Origin: an uncultured Bacilli bacterium
Lineage (GTDB): Bacteria > Bacillota_I > Bacilli_A > RF39 > UBA660
Reading direction: 5' to 3'
Length of the DNA stretch: 43,544 nt
Assembly (NCBI GenBank): GCA_947632595.1
Contig: CANRPY010000011.1
Coordinates: forward strand, 1 to 43,544
The stretch's first letter is position 1. The number at the start of each line of letters is the position of its first letter. This document shows positions 31,719 through 40,537 of this stretch, one piece after another. Under the pieces are notes generated by a model that was not told where the DNA came from, made no database searches, and saw only the letters and a list, made by a program, of their open reading frames with translations. The position numbers were made by a program, and so were the translations under genes.

Positions 31719-31730
31719 AAAAGTATTATT
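31702..31730 (-). terminator. Intrinsic terminator of CPBP protease gene
   Basis: Minus-strand stem AATAATAC/GTATTATT (8 bp), four-T loop, then eight T; it begins directly after the stop codon. Confidence 0.85.
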
Positions 31731-33089
31731 CTAGGGATTCATATAAAGTTGTCCCTTCTTATCAAAATATAAAATCTTACCAAGAGAAGTCTCAATCATT
31801 GGATAAGAATAATGATCTCCCTGAATCTTTAAGACACCAAAAGAAGAAATTTCAGGAACAACTTCTAAAACCAAACTATCTCTAATCTTTTGCAGAGCCT
31901 CTAAATCATAATGACTCTTTTTCTGATACGTTCCATAATAGAAAGAATTATATCTAGTCTGAATTAAAATCGTAAAATAATTATCATTTTCTACAAATAA
32001 GTATTGATAACAATCTTCTCCCTTATTCGTTAAATAAACATATTCTTCCCCAACTGTACTTTTTAAAAGAACTCTTCCATTATCCTCCAATTGTAAAGAT
32101 AATGGAGCATCTTGTAAATGATAGACATCTTGATGATAATAAGTGACTTGGTAATCTTTCTCTAGACTTTGATAAGAATAGTTTGGACAAACTCCTCCTT
32201 GTTCAGGAACAGAAAGAATCAGTAAAGCAAAAAGATAAAGTCCAATTCCTGTCCAAATAAGAGAATCTTTTCTATTCTTAATCTCTTCTGGATATAAATC
32301 CGTTTGTCGATATAACCAATAACTAAATAGTAAATAGGAAAATATTAAAACAAGTCCTCGTATAACATCCACAACAACCCCAAATTGAGTAGGAACTCCT
32401 GCTAAACAATCTCCTAAAGAATTGGCATCTCCCAAGAATAGACTAAAGTCCCATAACGCGTGAGAAAAGACAACAACCCAAATATTCTTTGTTTGATAAT
32501 AAACAAAGGATAAGAAGATTCCCCCTGCAGTAGCATTCATAACTTGAACAAGTGTTTCTGCAAAATTCTGAGTATCTCCAATATTAATAAAGTGAACAAT
32601 TCCAAAAATAACAGAAGAGAAAAAGATAGAAAGTAAAATTTCCTTTTTATTCTTAGAATATCTCTCTAAAAATTCATTTAGTAACCAACCTCTACATAAA
32701 AACTCTTCTACGATTCCAACAAATAAACAATAAAGAGCTAAATTAATAATCGCAAAAATATCAACCGGTGTCCCATTCTCATAAATACCAGAAATGCCAA
32801 CCAATAAGAAAAAACAAGATAAAATAACTTCTGGCATAATATAGAGAAAACTTTCTCTAAAACCTAACTTCTTCTGTGTAAAAATATATTTATTTTTAAA
32901 AAACAAAACAACAAGCAAAACAAGTCCAGCCCATAAGATTTCAAAAGTAGCTTCAAATCCATACTTAGAAGTAGAAAGACTTCCTTGCATAATACTCGCA
33001 ACAATTTGTTGACTAAACAAAAGAAACACAAAAAGGACAGCCATGAAAAACCAATATACGACAATGTGTTTTCTATTCTTATCTTTCAT
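31731..33089 (-). CDS. CPBP family intramembrane glutamic protease with C-terminal domain
   Basis: A 452-aa membrane protein with about eight hydrophobic helices in residues 1-300. The CPBP/Abi motifs are intact: EEFLCRGWLLNEF (EExxxR, residues ~125), FGIVHFIN (FxxxH) and FSHALWDFS (HxxxD). Family members are Rce1-like proteases. Beyond the usual ~250-300 residues there is an extra ~150-residue beta-rich domain (GRVLLKSTVGEEYVYLTNKG ...), which I do not recognise. It overlaps the MscS gene by 11 nt, so they are co-transcribed. Confidence 0.88.
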   Translation of the reverse strand: MKDKNRKHIVVYWFFMAVLFVFLLFSQQIVASIMQGSLSTSKYGFEATFEILWAGLVLLVVLFFKNKYIFTQKKLGFRESFLYIMPEVILSCFFLLVGISGIYENGTPVDIFAIINLALYCLFVGIVEEFLCRGWLLNEFLERYSKNKKEILLSIFFSSVIFGIVHFINIGDTQNFAETLVQVMNATAGGIFLSFVYYQTKNIWVVVFSHALWDFSLFLGDANSLGDCLAGVPTQFGVVVDVIRGLVLIFSYLLFSYWLYRQTDLYPEEIKNRKDSLIWTGIGLYLFALLILSVPEQGGVCPNYSYQSLEKDYQVTYYHQDVYHLQDAPLSLQLEDNGRVLLKSTVGEEYVYLTNKGEDCYQYLFVENDNYFTILIQTRYNSFYYGTYQKKSHYDLEALQKIRDSLVLEVVPEISSFGVLKIQGDHYSYPMIETSLGKILYFDKKGQLYMNP

Positions 33090-34044
33090 CTTCTTCTACC
33101 TCTTCCTTTATTTGAAACTTTTCGTAAGTTTCTTCTGGATAACGTTGAAAATCAAGAGGAGCACTCTGATCTCCTAAAAACAAATCAATTCGTCCCTCTA
33201 AGAAAGCTTGATAAATCTTATTCCATAAAACACTCTCAATATAACGAGCCTTTTTAGGATGCATTAAATATCGAATCGTAAGTTCAATATGATAATCATG
33301 AATCTTCATATAAATAACCGGATCATACTGATTAAAATAAACTCGATTATCAGAAGAAATACTACGAATTTCTCCCATCATTTTACGAGGAATACTCTTA
33401 ATTGTTTCATTCTCATTGACTATTTTATAAAGTTCTTGTTTATTTTTCACCAAATCACAATCAAGACGAATAGGAATCATTAACTCATTCCAAATATACT
33501 TAAATCCCTTATTAATATTTTTAATTGGTTTTGAGAAAATAACCGAATTAGGGAAATTAACAACGACTCCAGTAGATTGTCCATTAGCTTCTTGATTAGA
33601 AACCTCCAAGATTTCAAAATCCATAAGAGAAATATTCATAACATCTCCCTTAATTCCATCTACTTCAATTCGATCTTCTACTTTAAAAGGCTTTTTAAAA
33701 CGAATATAAATTCCACAAAAGAAATTCATAATAATCTCTCTTAAAGCAATCGTCATAGCAGCAGAAATAACAGAAATAAGTGTCATTAAATTACGAAAAT
33801 ATTGACACCAAATTAAAAATAAAAGAATCACTTCTACGATATTTAGAATAACTTGAGAAGATTGATTTAAAAAATAAACTTTACGATTAGAATCTACTCT
33901 TTTTCGAATCATTCTTTTAAAAATAAATTTAAAAAGAGAAAAAAAGACAAGAACAAAAATAGTTACCAAAATAACCGCCAACAAATCAGCATGAATAGAA
34001 GTAATAGAACTCAAATAGTTACAAAAATCATCAAAGTATTTCAC
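33079..34044 (-). CDS. MscS family mechanosensitive channel
   Basis: A 321-aa small-conductance mechanosensitive channel protein. There are three membrane segments (~residues 19-42, 60-82, 85-115), the pore-helix region LISVISAAMTIALREIIMNF, and the beta domain just after it (FKVEDRIEVDGIKGDVMNIS) typical of MscS. A mixed cytoplasmic domain and charged tail follow. Translation starts at GTG 34044, four nt after GGTGA. It relieves turgor during osmotic downshock by family knowledge. Confidence 0.92.
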   Translation of the reverse strand: MKYFDDFCNYLSSITSIHADLLAVILVTIFVLVFFSLFKFIFKRMIRKRVDSNRKVYFLNQSSQVILNIVEVILLFLIWCQYFRNLMTLISVISAAMTIALREIIMNFFCGIYIRFKKPFKVEDRIEVDGIKGDVMNISLMDFEILEVSNQEANGQSTGVVVNFPNSVIFSKPIKNINKGFKYIWNELMIPIRLDCDLVKNKQELYKIVNENETIKSIPRKMMGEIRSISSDNRVYFNQYDPVIYMKIHDYHIELTIRYLMHPKKARYIESVLWNKIYQAFLEGRIDLFLGDQSAPLDFQRYPEETYEKFQIKEEVEEDER

Positions 34045-34149
34045 ACTATCACCCTTTATCCTTTCCGCAGGATATTACTCTAACATAAATATACTATGAA
34101 AGCACCATGGAAAATCCCACAAAAAGAAAATTTTACAATTTTTGACAAA

Positions 34150-34174
34150 AGAAAAAGATAGAAATCTCTATCTT
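34150..34174 (-). terminator. Intrinsic terminator of gatCAB-aspS operon
   Basis: Minus-strand stem AAGATAGA/TCTATCTT, 4-nt loop, T-run; the aspS stop TAG lies in the 5' arm. From here to 34044 the DNA holds only weak possible promoter boxes for mscS. Confidence 0.85.
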
Positions 34175-35910
34175 ATCTTAATATGAACTTCTCTTAATTG
34201 CGTCTCACTAACTTCACTAGGAGCTCCCATCAGTAAATCTGCTCCACTAGCTGCAAGTGGAAAAGCAATCGTATCACGAATACTTTCAGTATCAAGAAGT
34301 AACATAATCATTCGGTCAATTCCAGGAGCCATACCTGCATGAGGAGGTGCACCATATTGGAAAGCTTCATATAAAGCTTTAAAACGTTGTTTTAAATCCT
34401 CTTCTTGATAACCTGCAATCGCAAAAGCCTTTCTCATAATCTCTAAATCATGGTTACGAACAGCACCACTTGCCATCTCAATACCATTACAAACAAAATC
34501 AAATTGATAAGCAAGAACATCTTCTGGCTTTTTATGAAGAAGAGCATCCATTCCACCTTGTGGCATACTAAATGGGTTATGAGTAAAGATATATTGTTCC
34601 TCTTCTTCACTCCACTCATACATAGGGAAATCTTTTACAATCGCAAAAGCATAGGTATTAGGATCAATCAAATCCAATTTTCTTCCCAATTCATCCCGTA
34701 TCAAAGAAGAATAAGAGTAAGCATGCGTTCTATCGGCAATAAAGAAAATAACATCTTCAGCTTTTAACTTCGCAACAGAAATCAAGTCTTCTCTTTCTTC
34801 CTCTGATAAAAATTTATCAATAGGACCAATAAAGTTCAAATCTTGGTCTACCTTAAAATATCCGATTCCAGCACTCATTCCAATACTTTTCGCATAATCC
34901 CCTAATTCACTAAACCAAGAATTTGATTTATCAAAGATATGAGGTACAACAATACCTTTTACAGGAACTCCTCGAAAAGGACGGAAAGTAGTCTCACGGA
35001 AAACATCCGTTAAATCGATTAATTCTAAAGGATTTCGAAGATCTGGTTTATCGGTACCAAATCTCTCCATAGACTCACGATAAGTAAGTCTTGGGAAAGG
35101 AGTAAGAATCTTTTTCCCTCCTCCAAATTTTTCAAAGGTTTTGGTAAAGATTTTTTCTCCTACTTGCAAAACATCTTCTTCCTCTGCAAAAGCCATTTCT
35201 AAGTCTAATTGATAAAACTCTCCATAGACACGATCACTTCTAGCATCCTCATCTCGAAAACAAGGAGCAATTTGGAAATAGCGATCAAAACCACTACACA
35301 TAAGAAGTTGTTTAAATTGTTGAGGTGCTTGTGGAAGAGCATAAAACTTCCCATGAAACTTACGACTAGGAACAATAAAATCTCTAGCCCCTTCTGGAGA
35401 AGAAGCCGTCAAAATAGGAGTTTGAATCTCTAAAAATTGATCATCCTTCATAAGACTTCTTAAATAATCAATTACTTGACTACGTAAAATAATATTTTCT
35501 TTTACCTTAGGGTTTCTTAAATCTAAATAACGATATTTTAATCGCACATCTTCAGAAACCTCATGAGAAGTCATGACTTCAAATGGTAATACATTTTTAC
35601 TTTTTCCAACAACATCAATAGAAGAAACAAGTAATTCAATAGTCCCTGTAGAGATTCGATCATTATAATCATCTTCACTTCTTTTTCGAATAACACCAGA
35701 AACACTAACACTACTCTCTCTAGTAATTCCATCAAAGATAGCATCATCGTTCGAAACAAGTTGAATTTCTCCACTAGAATCACGAACATCAACGAAGATA
35801 ACCCCTCCATGATCACGAATATTCTCAACAAATCCCGCAACCCTAACTTCTTTTTCAACACAAGACTCATCTAAGTCCTTACACATATGACTACGATATT
35901 TATGATCCAT
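34168..35910 (-). CDS. aspS: Aspartyl-tRNA synthetase (probably non-discriminating)
   Basis: A 580-aa bacterial-type class II AspRS: an OB-fold anticodon domain (VRVAGFVENIRDHGGVIFVD), motif 2 (CFRDEDARSDRVYGEFYQLD), the inserted GAD domain and motif 3 (GMAPGIDRMIMLL). Being the last gene of a gatCAB operon under an Asn-type T-box strongly suggests it also charges tRNA-Asn with Asp for amidation; that is inference, not read from active-site residues. ATG 35910 is preferred (AAGGAG 11 nt upstream) over GTG 35919, which is only 2 nt from the SD. It overlaps gatB slightly. Confidence 0.94.
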   Translation of the reverse strand: MDHKYRSHMCKDLDESCVEKEVRVAGFVENIRDHGGVIFVDVRDSSGEIQLVSNDDAIFDGITRESSVSVSGVIRKRSEDDYNDRISTGTIELLVSSIDVVGKSKNVLPFEVMTSHEVSEDVRLKYRYLDLRNPKVKENIILRSQVIDYLRSLMKDDQFLEIQTPILTASSPEGARDFIVPSRKFHGKFYALPQAPQQFKQLLMCSGFDRYFQIAPCFRDEDARSDRVYGEFYQLDLEMAFAEEEDVLQVGEKIFTKTFEKFGGGKKILTPFPRLTYRESMERFGTDKPDLRNPLELIDLTDVFRETTFRPFRGVPVKGIVVPHIFDKSNSWFSELGDYAKSIGMSAGIGYFKVDQDLNFIGPIDKFLSEEEREDLISVAKLKAEDVIFFIADRTHAYSYSSLIRDELGRKLDLIDPNTYAFAIVKDFPMYEWSEEEEQYIFTHNPFSMPQGGMDALLHKKPEDVLAYQFDFVCNGIEMASGAVRNHDLEIMRKAFAIAGYQEEDLKQRFKALYEAFQYGAPPHAGMAPGIDRMIMLLLDTESIRDTIAFPLAASGADLLMGAPSEVSETQLREVHIKIR

Positions 35911-37342
35911 TTTTATCACTTCTCCTTTCTAATTCTTCTAATATAATTTCTCTAGATAAATTTGGATTAGCTTGTCTATTAGAAGTTTTCATAGTCTGAC
36001 CAACAAAAAAGTTAACAGCAGACATATTTCCATCTTCTACATATTGACGAACCACTTCAAGGTTCTGATCCATAAGAGAACAAATGAGTTTTGACAAAAC
36101 ATCTCGGTCATTAATTTGATTAAGTCCCTTTTTCTGAACAAGTTCCATTGGATCTTTTTTCGCATCAATTGCTTCATATAATAATTTTTTAGCGGCATCT
36201 AAACTCATCTTATCACTAGAAACAAGTTTGACAACCTCACTAAGCATACTTGGTGTAATAAATAATTCTTTTAAAAAAATTTCTAATTTATTCAAAGTAC
36301 TTAAAATACAAGTAGTCATAAAGTTTACCGTAAGAGAAACATCTGCTCCCTTAGAAAGAACTTCTTCAAAGTAATCAGATAATTCTCTATTTTTACTAAA
36401 TAAAACAGCGTCTTCTTCTTTTAAAAAATATTCATCGATATATTTTAAATATCTCTCTAATTTCAATACAGGAACCTGTTGTTTTAATTCCAATAATTCT
36501 TGATTTGTAATAGGAGTACTAGGAATATTAGGTTCTATAAAATATTTATAATCGATGGCATCTACTTTTTCTCTCATCGAATAAGTCTTTCCATCTTCGG
36601 CAATTCTTCTAGTTTCTTGAATGACTTTTTCTCCTTTAGAAAGAAGAGCAGTCTGTCTTTCTATTTCATAAGAAATGGCATTACGAACATCTCCAAAAGC
36701 ATTAATATTCTTCATCTCTACCTTAGTTCCTAATGTAGAGTCTTCTTTTTTCTTAACAGAAATATTAACGTCACATCTCATTTGTCCATAGTTAGATTTT
36801 GCTTCACTCACTCCTAAGTATAGAAAAATATCTCTTAAATCTTCCAAGAAAGTAACCGCTTCATCTGCACTAGAAAGACAAGGTTCTGTAACAATCTCCA
36901 TCAAAGGAACTCCACTACGGTTATAATCAATCAAAGAATATTTAGAATAATGTTCCAAAGAAGCAGTATCTTCTTCTAAGTGTAAGTCATGAATGAAAAC
37001 TCTTTTGATTTCTTTTCCAACTAAAATATCCAAGTATCCATGAACTCCCATAGGTTTCGTATTTTGCGTAATTTGATATCCTTTTGGTAAATCTGCATAA
37101 TAATAATTCTTACGATCAAAAATCACTTCATTTGGTACTTCACAGTGAAGGGCAAGAGAAGTAAGAATGGATTTACGAACAGCCTCTTTATTCGCAACCG
37201 GTAAAATTCCAGGAAGCCCAATATCTACTGTCGCAACATTCGTATTATGTTCTTCTGTAAAAAAGTTAGGAGCAGAAGAAAAGTTCTTTGATTTCGTATC
37301 TAATTCACAATGAACTTCTAGTCCAATAACAGCTTCGTACAT
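35900..37342 (-). CDS. gatB: Asp/Glu-tRNA amidotransferase subunit B
   Basis: A 480-aa GatB, which phosphorylates mischarged Asp-tRNA(Asn) or Glu-tRNA(Gln) and receives ammonia from GatA. Signatures: YEAVIGLEVHCELDTKSKNF, VDIGLPGILPVAN, IHLEEDTA-like HDLHLEEDTASLEH and DYNRSGVPLMEIVTEP; the C-terminal YqeY-like tRNA-binding helical domain follows. ATG 37342 has GGTGA five nt upstream and lies 1 nt after the gatA stop; GTG 37351 is inside that SD. Confidence 0.96.
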   Translation of the reverse strand: MYEAVIGLEVHCELDTKSKNFSSAPNFFTEEHNTNVATVDIGLPGILPVANKEAVRKSILTSLALHCEVPNEVIFDRKNYYYADLPKGYQITQNTKPMGVHGYLDILVGKEIKRVFIHDLHLEEDTASLEHYSKYSLIDYNRSGVPLMEIVTEPCLSSADEAVTFLEDLRDIFLYLGVSEAKSNYGQMRCDVNISVKKKEDSTLGTKVEMKNINAFGDVRNAISYEIERQTALLSKGEKVIQETRRIAEDGKTYSMREKVDAIDYKYFIEPNIPSTPITNQELLELKQQVPVLKLERYLKYIDEYFLKEEDAVLFSKNRELSDYFEEVLSKGADVSLTVNFMTTCILSTLNKLEIFLKELFITPSMLSEVVKLVSSDKMSLDAAKKLLYEAIDAKKDPMELVQKKGLNQINDRDVLSKLICSLMDQNLEVVRQYVEDGNMSAVNFFVGQTMKTSNRQANPNLSREIILEELERRSDKNGS

Positions 37343-37343
37343 C

Positions 37344-38798
37344 TTACTCACCTACCTTACAATAAAGATCTTTCATTCCCGTAATTTCTTCTATATGAGA
37401 AGCAATCGCAAGAACCAAATCATCTTCACATACTCTACCTGTGATGTTGAGCCCAACAGGCATATCTTGAACAAATCCATAAGGAAGAGTAATAGATGGG
37501 AACCCTCCAAAGTTTCCAATCGCAAGATGATTTTCTAAAATTAAATAACGATCCGATAATTTTTCAGAAGTAGCATCAAAGTAAGGAGCAGGTCCCCCAC
37601 TACAAGGAGCAATCATCGCATCATATTTTTGGAAAAATTGATTCATTTGATCAACAAGCATACGGCGAACTCTTTGTGCATTTAAAAATAATTTTTCCTG
37701 ATTTTCTTTTTGAAGAATATAACTACCTAAAACAAATCGACGTTTAATAAATTCAGAAAATCCCTTCGTTCTAGCATCAAACATAATCTCCTCAATAGTA
37801 TCCCCTTCTCCTCGAGGTCCAAATAAGATTCCCGTTAAGTTTGAATTGTTAGAAGTAGCCTCTGCGCAACTAATAGACATATAAGAAGGATAGATTGCTT
37901 CTAATAATTCTTTTCGAATAGAAACTTCTTCAATTTCAAAACCCTCTTTTCGAATGTTATCTAATACTTCATGGAAACGAGCAAGAGTCTCTTTAAGTTC
38001 TAAATCATCACTTTGTTCCATAACATCTATTCCACAAATCTCTTTAACATAGAAAAGTTTTTTTCCTTTCACATCTTGGTTTAATAGAGAAACATAATTT
38101 TTTTCATCATTAGCCAAAGTCGTCATATCATGAGGATCTTTTCCTTTTAAGACATCCGTTACAATAGCAGCATCTAAAACATTTCTAGTAAACATCGCAA
38201 CATGGTCTAAAGAAGAGGCAAAAGCAAATAATCCATAACGAGAAATTCTTCCATAAGTTGGTTTAAATCCGACAACTCCACCAAAAGCAGCAGGTTTTCT
38301 AACAGAATCTCCCGTATCACTTCCGATAGAAAAAGGAACAATTCCTAAAGCAACACAAGCACAAGAACCTGCACTAGATCCACCAATCATACGTTTCTTA
38401 TCCCAAGGATTACAAACAACTCCTGTGTGGCCAGTCGTTCCAGTACCACCCATCGCAAGTTCATCTAAAACGGTCTTTCCAAGAAGAATAGCTCCTGCAT
38501 TTTTTAACTTACGAACAACCGTCGCATCATAAACAGGAACATAATCTTTTAAAATATTAGAAGATGCCGTCGTTAAAATACCATTGGTCGAGAAATTATC
38601 TTTTAAAGCATAACAAATTCCATCTAAAAGACTATCTCTCTTCTTATATTTCATAGTATCTAAAATGGTAACAAAGGAATTGTAATCTTCTTGAAAACGA
38701 TGAGCAAGCGTATTCGCATCAGAAAATAATTCCTCTGCCGTAACTTCAGAAGAATCCAAAAGACTTCTTAATTCCGTAATACTTTTTCCTCTATACAT
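37344..38798 (-). CDS. gatA: Asp/Glu-tRNA amidotransferase subunit A
   Basis: A 484-aa amidase-signature enzyme that releases ammonia from glutamine for GatB. The catalytic Lys is in CYALKDNFSTNG, the cis-Ser in MIGGSSAGSCACVALG and the nucleophile Ser in GSDTGDSVRKPAAFGG. The usual GSDTGGSIRQP reads GSDTGDSVRKP here; this D/K variant I have seen in Mollicutes-type GatA, so it probably does not mean loss of activity. The start overlaps the gatC stop by 8 nt, with GGTGAGGG as SD. Confidence 0.96.
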   Translation of the reverse strand: MYRGKSITELRSLLDSSEVTAEELFSDANTLAHRFQEDYNSFVTILDTMKYKKRDSLLDGICYALKDNFSTNGILTTASSNILKDYVPVYDATVVRKLKNAGAILLGKTVLDELAMGGTGTTGHTGVVCNPWDKKRMIGGSSAGSCACVALGIVPFSIGSDTGDSVRKPAAFGGVVGFKPTYGRISRYGLFAFASSLDHVAMFTRNVLDAAIVTDVLKGKDPHDMTTLANDEKNYVSLLNQDVKGKKLFYVKEICGIDVMEQSDDLELKETLARFHEVLDNIRKEGFEIEEVSIRKELLEAIYPSYMSISCAEATSNNSNLTGILFGPRGEGDTIEEIMFDARTKGFSEFIKRRFVLGSYILQKENQEKLFLNAQRVRRMLVDQMNQFFQKYDAMIAPCSGGPAPYFDATSEKLSDRYLILENHLAIGNFGGFPSITLPYGFVQDMPVGLNITGRVCEDDLVLAIASHIEEITGMKDLYCKVGE

Positions 38799-39090
38799 CT
38801 TCCCTCACCACCTTTGGTACTTTAACTTGATCATCAATTTGATGTTTACTATTTTCCAATACTTCTCCAACAGTTAAATAATCCCCCACTTCATCTTCTC
38901 GTAAAGAAGCATCTGGATTTGGAAAAGGAAAAGTCATCGGACAAACATCCCCTATCCCCTCAATTTTTCCAATCAAATCCATTTGTTTCAAAATAGTGGA
39001 AAACTCCTCTTGTAGAGTTTGATATTCTTCTTCCTTCATATCAAACATTAATTTATGAGCGTATTCTTTTAATTTTTCTACTTCTATCAT
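38791..39090 (-). CDS. gatC: Asp/Glu-tRNA amidotransferase subunit C
   Basis: A 99-aa GatC, the small belt-like subunit that stabilises the GatA-GatB contact. It has the typical N-terminal helices (KLKEYAHKLMFDMKEEEYQT, EFSTILKQMDLIGKI) and the loop/strand CPMTFPFPNPDASLREDEVG. It is the first gene after the T-box leader; GGGAGGA precedes the ATG. Confidence 0.94.
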   Translation of the reverse strand: MIEVEKLKEYAHKLMFDMKEEEYQTLQEEFSTILKQMDLIGKIEGIGDVCPMTFPFPNPDASLREDEVGDYLTVGEVLENSKHQIDDQVKVPKVVREDV

Positions 39091-39109
39091 AAATATTCCT
39101 CCCTTCTAA

Positions 39110-39381
39110 ACAAAAAACACTAGTCTTTATCTCCTACTATTAATATAGTAAGGGACGAAGACTAGTGTTTCCGCGGTACCACCCTTATTACCATAGAATC
39201 TCTATGATCACTCTCGGTTCCAACAAACCAAAGCACAAATAACGGTATGCACACCGGCTTAGTCTACTAATTTCTTTAAGCACTCTGAAGTGTTCTTTCA
39301 AAATATCTCTTTATTAGGTTCCACCATACCCTAACTCTCTAGAAAAGAGGATTATTTTTACTTCTCTTCTTCATCGATTTC
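39110..39381 (-). promoter_or_regulatory. T-box riboswitch, Asn specifier (AAC), controlling gatCAB-aspS
   Basis: Minus-strand leader of ~270 nt with the T-box core AGGGTGGTACCGCGG (39171-39185), a Stem I with loop-E AGTA (39359-39362), distal GGTATGGTGGAACC, and after it the specifier loop. The specifier is AAC (39292-39294), followed by A and CTTC, which pairs with GAAG beside loop E. The base before is G, so the loop reads GAAC. The 3' part forms a terminator: AAGACTAGTGTT (39158-39169) pairs with AACACTAGTCTT (39116-39127), then a T-run; uncharged tRNA-Asn should prevent it. Confidence 0.93.
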
Positions 39382-39387
39382 TAACTC

Positions 39388-39416
39388 ATTATAGTATAAC
39401 TTATACAATTTGTCAA
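39388..39416 (-). promoter_or_regulatory. Consensus sigma-A promoter of the T-box operon
   Basis: Minus-strand TTGACA (39411-39416), 17-nt spacer, TATAAT (39388-39393): a perfect consensus promoter, as expected where control is by attenuation rather than initiation. It lies right after the stop of the 121-aa gene. Confidence 0.92.
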
Positions 39417-39418
39417 AC

Positions 39419-39784
39419 TTATCTTTTCTTTTTCTTAGTCGGATAATCCATTTTACTCATATCATAAAAAGTTCTAACCCACTCAAGACCTCTCTTAATA
39501 GAAGGAGTAATTCCCACTAATTCATCTAAATTACAATCAATCAATTGTTGTAGATTCTCAATATGATTAAAACGAATGACTTCTAATTCCCAAGGATCAA
39601 AAATCTGTAATTTTAAAAATAAATCCATATCAAATCGACTATTTAAACTTTTAATTTTCTCTTCTTCTTTATAAGAAATAATAATATCCAAATCATGTTT
39701 CAACTCCTCAATAGTAGGATATTGAGAAACCACTTCTTGAAAAGTCTCTAATTCTTCTAAACTCATCCCCGAAAGTACTTTCAC
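39419..39784 (-). CDS. Small helical protein with HhH-like region, unknown
   Basis: A 121-aa helical protein. Residues ~70-110 (HIENLQQLIDCNLDELVGIT, then PSIKRGLEWVRTFYDM) look like a helix-hairpin-helix-type segment, which would suggest nucleic-acid contact; the tail is KKKKR. The start is taken as GTG 39784, five nt after GGGGGTG; an upstream in-frame ATG lacks an SD. It is divergent from the rhomboid gene. Function unknown. Confidence 0.65.
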   Translation of the reverse strand: MKVLSGMSLEELETFQEVVSQYPTIEELKHDLDIIISYKEEEKIKSLNSRFDMDLFLKLQIFDPWELEVIRFNHIENLQQLIDCNLDELVGITPSIKRGLEWVRTFYDMSKMDYPTKKKKR

Positions 39785-39809
39785 AACCACACCCCCAATT
39801 GGTTCCCAT

Positions 39810-39838
39810 ATTATATCACAAAATGAAAGAAAAAGCAA
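39810..39838 (-). promoter_or_regulatory. Promoter of the 121-aa gene
   Basis: Minus-strand TTGCTT (39833-39838), 17-nt spacer, TATAAT (39810-39815) preceded by TGA (extended -10). Confidence 0.6.
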
Positions 39839-39894
39839 CTAATTGCCCAATCCTGTAGTAAAATAAAAATAGAATAGAAAAGAAGGTGGAACAA

Positions 39895-40488
39895 ATGAAA
39901 TGGGATTGGAACAACATTCAGTTTGATTATAATTCAAAAGTAATATTAACGTATTTACTAATTTGTATAGGAGCTTGGGTCTTAAATGGAATCACAAGAG
40001 GAAAATCGAATAAATTATTATTTGAAAATTATCGTTCTTCTCCTCTAAATCCTCTAACCTATGTAAGACTTTTCACTCATTGTATTGGTCATCAAAATTG
40101 GGAACATTTAGTAGGAAATTTTCTCTACATTTTATTAATAGGACCCATGATAGAAGAAAAATATGGAAGCATCAATTTAATCATTATGTTTTTAATAACC
40201 TCCCTAGTCATTGCTCTATATAATATTATTTTTACAAACAATTCCATATTAGGAGCAAGTGGAAACGTATACATGTTAATCGTACTAAGTTCTTTCGCAA
40301 ATATTCAAGAAGGAAAAATTCCTCTCACAGTAATTTTAATTTGTATTTTCTATGTAATTGGAGAAGCAAAAAGAATGATTACCGAAAGAAAGAAAAAGTC
40401 CTATCATGATGGCCATTTAATTGGAGCCTTATGTGGAATTCTTTTTGGTATTTATTTCCTAAAACAAAAAACATTCCCCTTTTTCTAG
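39895..40488 (+). CDS. Rhomboid family intramembrane serine protease
   Basis: A 197-aa six-helix membrane protease. The pattern HCIGHQNWEHLVGNFLYILL matches the rhomboid helix-2 region with conserved His and Asn, ILGASGNVYML holds the catalytic Ser of GxSG, and the catalytic His is in DGHLIGALCGILFG. The ATG at 39895 follows AAGGTGG by 5 nt; GTG 39886 is within that SD. It lies 50 nt before trpS, which has its own SD and possibly its own promoter. Confidence 0.88.
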   Translation: MKWDWNNIQFDYNSKVILTYLLICIGAWVLNGITRGKSNKLLFENYRSSPLNPLTYVRLFTHCIGHQNWEHLVGNFLYILLIGPMIEEKYGSINLIIMFLITSLVIALYNIIFTNNSILGASGNVYMLIVLSSFANIQEGKIPLTVILICIFYVIGEAKRMITERKKKSYHDGHLIGALCGILFGIYFLKQKTFPFF

Positions 40489-40537
40489 GAAATGAAAAAA
40501 AAATATGGTAAAATACACCTATAAGGAGTGATTATTT

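Noticed and set aside
37344-38798. GatA inactivated by the GSDTGDSVRKP change
   Set aside because: Catalytic Lys and both Ser remain, and I recall the same D/K variant in Mollicutes-type GatA, so it is more likely a lineage variant.
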